The notes under the pieces are model-generated. The model saw nothing but the letters and a program-made list of their open reading frames with translations, had not been told where the DNA came from and searched no databases. A program made the position numbers and the translations under genes. A stretch of 64,000 bases of DNA from Allobosea sp. Root483D1 (lineage in GTDB: Bacteria > Pseudomonadota > Alphaproteobacteria > Rhizobiales > Beijerinckiaceae), in NCBI RefSeq assembly GCF_001429505.1, contig NZ_LMJW01000001.1:808606-872605 (forward strand), given 5' to 3'. Below, in pieces: positions 60,339-64,000 of the stretch (positions are counted from its first letter, which is position 1; every line of letters starts with the position of its first letter).

Positions 60339-61391
60339 GTGGAGAGCAAGGTGGATCAGAGCCGGGCCTCGATCAGGAGGGCGACACTGGAGGATGTGGC
60401 GCGCGAGGCCGGCGTCTCGCTCGCCACGGCCGACCGGGTCGTGAACCAGCGCGAAGGGGTCCGCGCCAAGACCGTCGAAAGCGTCAGGCGGGCGATCGCC
60501 AAGCTCGACTACCGGGCCAATCCGGCGGCGGCGCGGCTGGCGCGCGGCCAGTCCTTCCGCTTCGCCTTCATCCTGCCCTCCAGCACCAACGCCTTCATGG
60601 CCGGCCTGATGCAGCAGGTGCGCCGCATCTCGGATTGGCTGGAACCCCAGAACGCCTTCATCGACGTGCTGCAACTCGACGTCTTCGATCCCGAGGCGCT
60701 GGCGAGCGGGCTGTCCGGCCTCGCCGACCATTTTCACGGCGTCGCCACGGTGGCGCTCGATCATCCCAAGGTCCGCGCCGCCATCGACGACCTGGTGGCG
60801 CGCGGCGTGCCCGTCGTCACGCTGGTCTCGGACGCTCCGACCTCCCGCCGCGCCCATTATGTCGGCATCGACAACCCGGCGGCGGGCCGCACCAGCGCCT
60901 CGCTGATGGGGCGTTTTCTTGGTGGCCGCAGCGGCCCGGTTGGCGTCATCCTCGGCTCGATGTCGCTGCGCGACCATGTCGAGCGGCTCTTCGGCTTCCA
61001 GCAGGTGCTGTCCGGCGAATACCCAGGGCTGACCCTGCTGCCCGTGCTGGAGGAGCGTGACCAGAGCGAGCGCAACGCGGCGGCGGTGACCCGGCTCCTC
61101 GCCAAGCACCCCGATCTGATCGGGCTCTACAATATCGGGGCCGGCAATGAGGGCATCGTCGCGGCGCTCGAGGCCGCCGGCAGGCCACTCGTCTTCATCG
61201 CGCATGAATTGACCGAGGCGACGCGGCGCGGCCTCCTCTCCGGCACCGTCGCCGCGGTGATCAACCAGGATCCGGGCCATGAGGCGCGCTCCGCGGCGCG
61301 CGTGCTGATGGCAGAGGTCTCAGGCGAACCGATCCTGCCCGACCAGGAGCGCATCCGCATCGAGATCTTCCTGCGCGACAACATGAACTGA
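60339..61391 (+). CDS. LacI-family transcriptional regulator of the sugar operon
   Basis: 350 residues from GTG 60339, which has CGAGGAGAG 5-6 bases upstream; an in-frame longer start at 60225 has no such site. LacI HTH with TLEDVAREAGVSLATADRVVNQREGV and hinge YRANPAAARLARGQS; the TADRVVN form replaces the common TVSRVLN. The effector domain is complete. It is the last gene of the sugar operon and could bind the palindrome at 55223-55254. Confidence 0.88.
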   Translation: MESKVDQSRASIRRATLEDVAREAGVSLATADRVVNQREGVRAKTVESVRRAIAKLDYRANPAAARLARGQSFRFAFILPSSTNAFMAGLMQQVRRISDWLEPQNAFIDVLQLDVFDPEALASGLSGLADHFHGVATVALDHPKVRAAIDDLVARGVPVVTLVSDAPTSRRAHYVGIDNPAAGRTSASLMGRFLGGRSGPVGVILGSMSLRDHVERLFGFQQVLSGEYPGLTLLPVLEERDQSERNAAAVTRLLAKHPDLIGLYNIGAGNEGIVAALEAAGRPLVFIAHELTEATRRGLLSGTVAAVINQDPGHEARSAARVLMAEVSGEPILPDQERIRIEIFLRDNMN

Positions 61392-61459
61392 GCCGGCAGA
61401 TACCGGAGAACCTCCGCTTCCGTCTCGCCAGCAAGCTGGTGAGCCGCCTGGTCGGCGCG

Positions 61460-61467
61460 AAGCGACA
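61460..61467. promoter_or_regulatory. AAGCGACA motif before the second GlxA-type gene
   Basis: Copy of the motif shared with the gbcA and quaternary amine operon regions, 126 bases before ATG 61593. The 201-base gap 61392-61592 holds no gene or other clear element. Confidence 0.3.
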
Positions 61468-61592
61468 TTGCAGCACCAATACCCGGGAGACCGCAGCTCT
61501 ACACCGGGGCCGATCTCTGGCATCGTTCCGCCGGAGCGGGTGGTCGCCGATGTCCGGTCTTCCGATGTGCGGCCGATCAAAGCCGGTGAGTC

Positions 61593-62546
61593 ATGCAGAG
61601 CGAATACCGCGTCGCCATCGTCGTATTGCCGAACTTCACCTTGCTGGCCTTGTCCTGCATCGTGGATACGTTGCGGCTGGCGAACCGGGCGCTCGGACGC
61701 GAGGCCTATCGCTGGACCGTCTACGGGCTGCACGAAACGGTCGCGGCCTCGAGCCATGTCAGTATCCTGCCCGACGAGACGCTGGCCGGCGCGCATGATG
61801 GCGAAGTCGACATCGCCATCGTCTGCGGCGGGATCGGCGGCCATCTCTATAATGAGCGCCCTTTGCGGGCCTGGCTGCGGGATCTCGACAGCCGTGGCGC
61901 GATCATCGGCGCGATCTCGACCGGCATCTGGCAACTGGCCCGCGCCGGACTGCTCGATTCCTATCGCTGCGCCGTCCACTGGGACGACCTGCCATCGTTC
62001 TCCGCGACCTTTCCGCTGGTGGAGGTCCGCTCCGAGATCTTCGTGCACGACCGGCGCCGGCTCACCTGCTCGGGCGGCGTCGCTGTCGTCGACATGATCC
62101 TCTATCTCGTGGCGGTGCAATTCGGCATCGCCCAGGCCGACAGCGTCGCCGACCTGCTAATCCATGCCCGGATCCGCTCTTCCGACGAGAAGCAGCGCGG
62201 CACCGCCGGCAGTCCGCAGGCGACACCGAGGACCGTCCGGAGGGCCGTGACCCTGATGGAGCGCAATATCGAGGTAACGGTCCCGATCACCGAAATCGCC
62301 CGCGACATCGGCTGCTCCACCCGCCAGCTCGAACGCCTTTTCACTGAGGCGTTCGGCATGTCGCCCAAGCGCTATTATGACGGCGTGCGCCTGCGCCACG
62401 CCCGCAAGCTTCTCGTCGAAACCGACGTTCCGCTCTCGGACGTCGCCGTGCAATGCGGCTACCCGTCCCAGGCGCAGTTCGCGACGCGCTTCCGGACCGC
62501 CTTCGGCAAGGCTCCGCTGCGTTACCGGCTCCATGCCCACCGGTGA
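61593..62546 (+). CDS. GlxA-family (AraC type) transcriptional regulator
   Basis: 317 residues. N-terminal DJ-1/PfpI-like sensing domain (YRVAIVVLPNFTLLALSCIVDTLRLANRALG; ISTGIWQLARAGLLDSYRCAVHWDDLPSF) and C-terminal AraC HTH pair (ITEIARDIGCSTRQLERLFTEAFGMSPKRYY and LSDVAVQCGYPSQAQFATRFRTAFGKAPLRYR). Same architecture as the GbdR-like protein at 8055. Directly upstream of the FAD oxidoreductase gene at 62695 on the same strand, so this is its probable target. Ligand likely a betaine, carnitine or amino acid-like amine. Confidence 0.9.
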   Translation: MQSEYRVAIVVLPNFTLLALSCIVDTLRLANRALGREAYRWTVYGLHETVAASSHVSILPDETLAGAHDGEVDIAIVCGGIGGHLYNERPLRAWLRDLDSRGAIIGAISTGIWQLARAGLLDSYRCAVHWDDLPSFSATFPLVEVRSEIFVHDRRRLTCSGGVAVVDMILYLVAVQFGIAQADSVADLLIHARIRSSDEKQRGTAGSPQATPRTVRRAVTLMERNIEVTVPITEIARDIGCSTRQLERLFTEAFGMSPKRYYDGVRLRHARKLLVETDVPLSDVAVQCGYPSQAQFATRFRTAFGKAPLRYRLHAHR

Positions 62547-62587
62547 CAGATCCGCTCCTGCGGATGTTGCAGTGCCGCGAAAGCTCT

Positions 62588-62614
62588 GTCGCTTATCGGA
62601 AAAAGATGTCGCTT
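62588..62614 (+). promoter_or_regulatory. Tandem GlxA-type sites before the FAD oxidoreductase
   Basis: GTCGCTT at 62588-62594 and 62608-62614, spaced 20 bases (two helical turns), each preceded by T. The reverse complement of TGTCGCTT is AAGCGACA, the motif at 8000, 9123 and 61460. Directly repeated half-sites about 20 bases apart are how AraC-type proteins bind. Site ends 80 bases before ATG 62695. Confidence 0.5.
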
Positions 62615-62694
62615 TTTTGAAAGTCACGACTCCGGCCCTTCCTTAGCCTCCTTTCAAACGCCGCCCGTCGAGAGGGCGCCGGGAGACTGCCAGA

Positions 62695-64000
62695 ATGACC
62701 CGCCTGGATGAGCGGTCGACGGCCGGCAAGCCGTTGCCCGTCCGTGAGCACGCACGTCTGTTGGTCATCGGTGCCGGCCCTGCCGGGCTGTCGGCAGCGC
62801 TCGAAGTCGCCCGGCGCGGTGTCGAGGTCGTGCTGGTCGATGAGCACCCTGTCGATCACGCGCTCATGGGCCTCGATGTGCCCTATCATTTCGGCCAGCG
62901 CATGGGCGGCTCCACCCGCAACAAGGCGCGCATGATCGAGACCATCGCCGCGGCCGACGGGCGGATCGCCGAAGCCTTCGAGGCAGGCGTCGACGTCAGG
63001 CTCGGCATTGCCGTCTGGGGCCTGTTCTCGCAGCGTCCCGGCCTGCGCTGGCTGCGCGGCCATGTCGCTGGCCTCAGCGATGGCGAGAGCTGCTGGTTCC
63101 TCTCCTTCGATGCGGCGATCGTCGCGACCGGACGCCGCGATGTCGGGCTCGCCTTTCCCGGCTGGGAGCTGCCCGGTGTGATGGGAGTGACGGCCGCGAG
63201 CGCGCTGCTGCAACGCTACGATGCGTTCGATGGCCGGGCGCTGGCGATCCTCGGCTCTGGCGTGGAAGCGACCCGGTTCGCGCAGGCGGCTCTCGCAGCC
63301 GGGCGCAAGATCGTCGCGCTGATCGAGGCGGGAGAAGTGCTGCGCGACCCCGCCGGCTGCGCGGACCTCGTCCAAAGAGGAGTGCCCGTACTCACCGGGA
63401 CGATGATCTCGCATGCCGTCGGCGGGCCTGACGGCGTCGAGCATGTGCTCGTGCGGACGCTGGGGAACGACAGCGCGGATACGGGCAAGCTTGCCTGCGA
63501 TACCGTCGTCCTCGCCACAGGTGCAGCCCCCGTAATCGAGCTGCTCGATGTGGCGGGCGCTGAGATCACCTTCGCCTCGCATCGCGGCGGCTATGTCCCG
63601 CTCCTCAACGCCGACGGCAGGACCTCCATTCCCGGCCTCTTCGCCGCTGGGGATTGTGCCGGCCTCTTCGCCGGCAAGACCAGCGACGCCACCATCGCCG
63701 CGATGGAAGGTGTTCGCGCCGCGGCTGCAGCCTGCGACGAGCTTGCCGGCAGCACCGCCAAGGCATGGCTGCCGACGCCGGAGGCCGAGCCGGGCCCGGC
63801 CGACGAGGACGTCGAAGCAGTGCGCTCCGCCTGGGTCGCCGCGTCGATGGCGGTCGCCGATGCCGACACGCATCTGTGCCAATGCGAGGAGGTCAACCTG
63901 GCGGACCTGCTCGGCGTTCGCCCGCCGCGCTATCTGTCAGGCAAGGATGGCGAGCTGAAGTCGCACGATCTCGCAGCACTCGCCGCAGATGGACAGATCA
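62695..64000 (+). CDS. FAD-dependent oxidoreductase with BFD-type [2Fe-2S] motif (HcnB / opine oxidase A-like), cut by window end
   Basis: At least 435 residues; no stop before the window end. N-terminal FAD motif VIGAGPAGLSAALEVARRG (about 24-42) with acidic LVDE at strand 2, second nucleotide-binding motif ILGSGVEATRFA (about 183), and ATG-type motif VLATGA before IPGLFAAGDCAG (about 310). Near residue 398 CQCEEV begins a BFD-like [2Fe-2S] segment. This layout is that of subunits of amine, opine or sarcosine-type dehydrogenases, which oxidise secondary amines or amino acids. Control by the GlxA regulator upstream is likely. Rest of the gene and any partner subunits lie outside. Confidence 0.85.
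   Translation, partial: MTRLDERSTAGKPLPVREHARLLVIGAGPAGLSAALEVARRGVEVVLVDEHPVDHALMGLDVPYHFGQRMGGSTRNKARMIETIAAADGRIAEAFEAGVDVRLGIAVWGLFSQRPGLRWLRGHVAGLSDGESCWFLSFDAAIVATGRRDVGLAFPGWELPGVMGVTAASALLQRYDAFDGRALAILGSGVEATRFAQAALAAGRKIVALIEAGEVLRDPAGCADLVQRGVPVLTGTMISHAVGGPDGVEHVLVRTLGNDSADTGKLACDTVVLATGAAPVIELLDVAGAEITFASHRGGYVPLLNADGRTSIPGLFAAGDCAGLFAGKTSDATIAAMEGVRAAAAACDELAGSTAKAWLPTPEAEPGPADEDVEAVRSAWVAASMAVADADTHLCQCEEVNLADLLGVRPPRYLSGKDGELKSHDLAALAADGQI

Noticed and set aside
58464..61280. Very long open frame on the minus strand (over 900 codons)
   Set aside because: It runs opposite three well-recognised genes (Gfo/Idh/MocA, ThuA, LacI), lacks any domain, and is the expected result of high-GC third positions leaving stop-free antisense frames.

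Overview
The window is gene-dense, GC-rich DNA with short gaps (no stretch over 300 bases lacks a gene), frequent ATGA/GTGA overlaps and many ABC transporters and catabolic enzymes. This fits an alphaproteobacterium of the Hyphomicrobiales (Rhizobiales), possibly Bosea-like; the genus is a guess. No rRNA, tRNA, insertion sequence, phage gene or CRISPR array was seen. Nearly everything is uptake plus breakdown of small nitrogen-rich or osmolyte-like compounds, with a regulator beside almost every unit.

Layout. (1) 1-2198: end of an SDR gene, an alpha/beta hydrolase and an M20-type amidohydrolase. (2) 2260-11519: a minus-strand operon for a quaternary-amine ABC transporter with a nitrilase-superfamily enzyme and an MmgE/PrpD protein; a GlxA/AraC regulator; and the Rieske oxygenase/reductase pair of the glycine betaine (or proline betaine) demethylase type, gbcAB. 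(3) 11533-22507: LysR regulator, VanAB-like Rieske oxygenase/reductase, HisC-like aminotransferase, dipeptide-type ABC transporter and a GlcD-like FAD enzyme; substrate unknown. (4) 22689-35536: a truncated Lrp gene, then an ectoine/hydroxyectoine utilisation locus (enuR, eutBC, doeAB, ehuBCDA, doeX, doeD, doeC) that lacks eutA. (5) 35644-46388: proVWX betaine transporter, then NIPSNAP, alpha/beta hydrolase, luciferase-like monooxygenase, aldehyde dehydrogenase and flavin reductase, with a GAF-PucR regulator and an AA_synth-family protein. Gene content matches the trigonelline (N-methylnicotinate) pathway tgnABCD, here apparently coupled to a betaine importer. (6) 46472-54274: LacI regulator with two visible operators, a sulfonate/taurine-type ABC transporter, an HpsN-like (HisD-family) dehydrogenase, an SDR and a zinc alcohol dehydrogenase, suggesting dihydroxypropanesulfonate-like substrates. 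(7) 54404-61391: SDR divergent from a sugar ABC operon with Gfo/Idh/MocA and ThuA enzymes and a LacI regulator; no ATPase gene is present. (8) 61593-64000: a second GlxA regulator and the start of an FAD/BFD-type oxidoreductase cut by the window edge.

Together the window reads as an osmolyte/betaine scavenging region: glycine betaine-type compounds, ectoines and probably trigonelline are imported by dedicated ABC systems and demethylated, hydrolysed or ring-opened. The most interesting signals are the trigonelline-like unit joined to proVWX, an 8-base motif shared by the intergenic regions next to both GlxA regulators, a near-perfect 32-base palindrome before the sugar operon, and the uncharacterised Rieske/aminotransferase/dipeptide-transporter unit.
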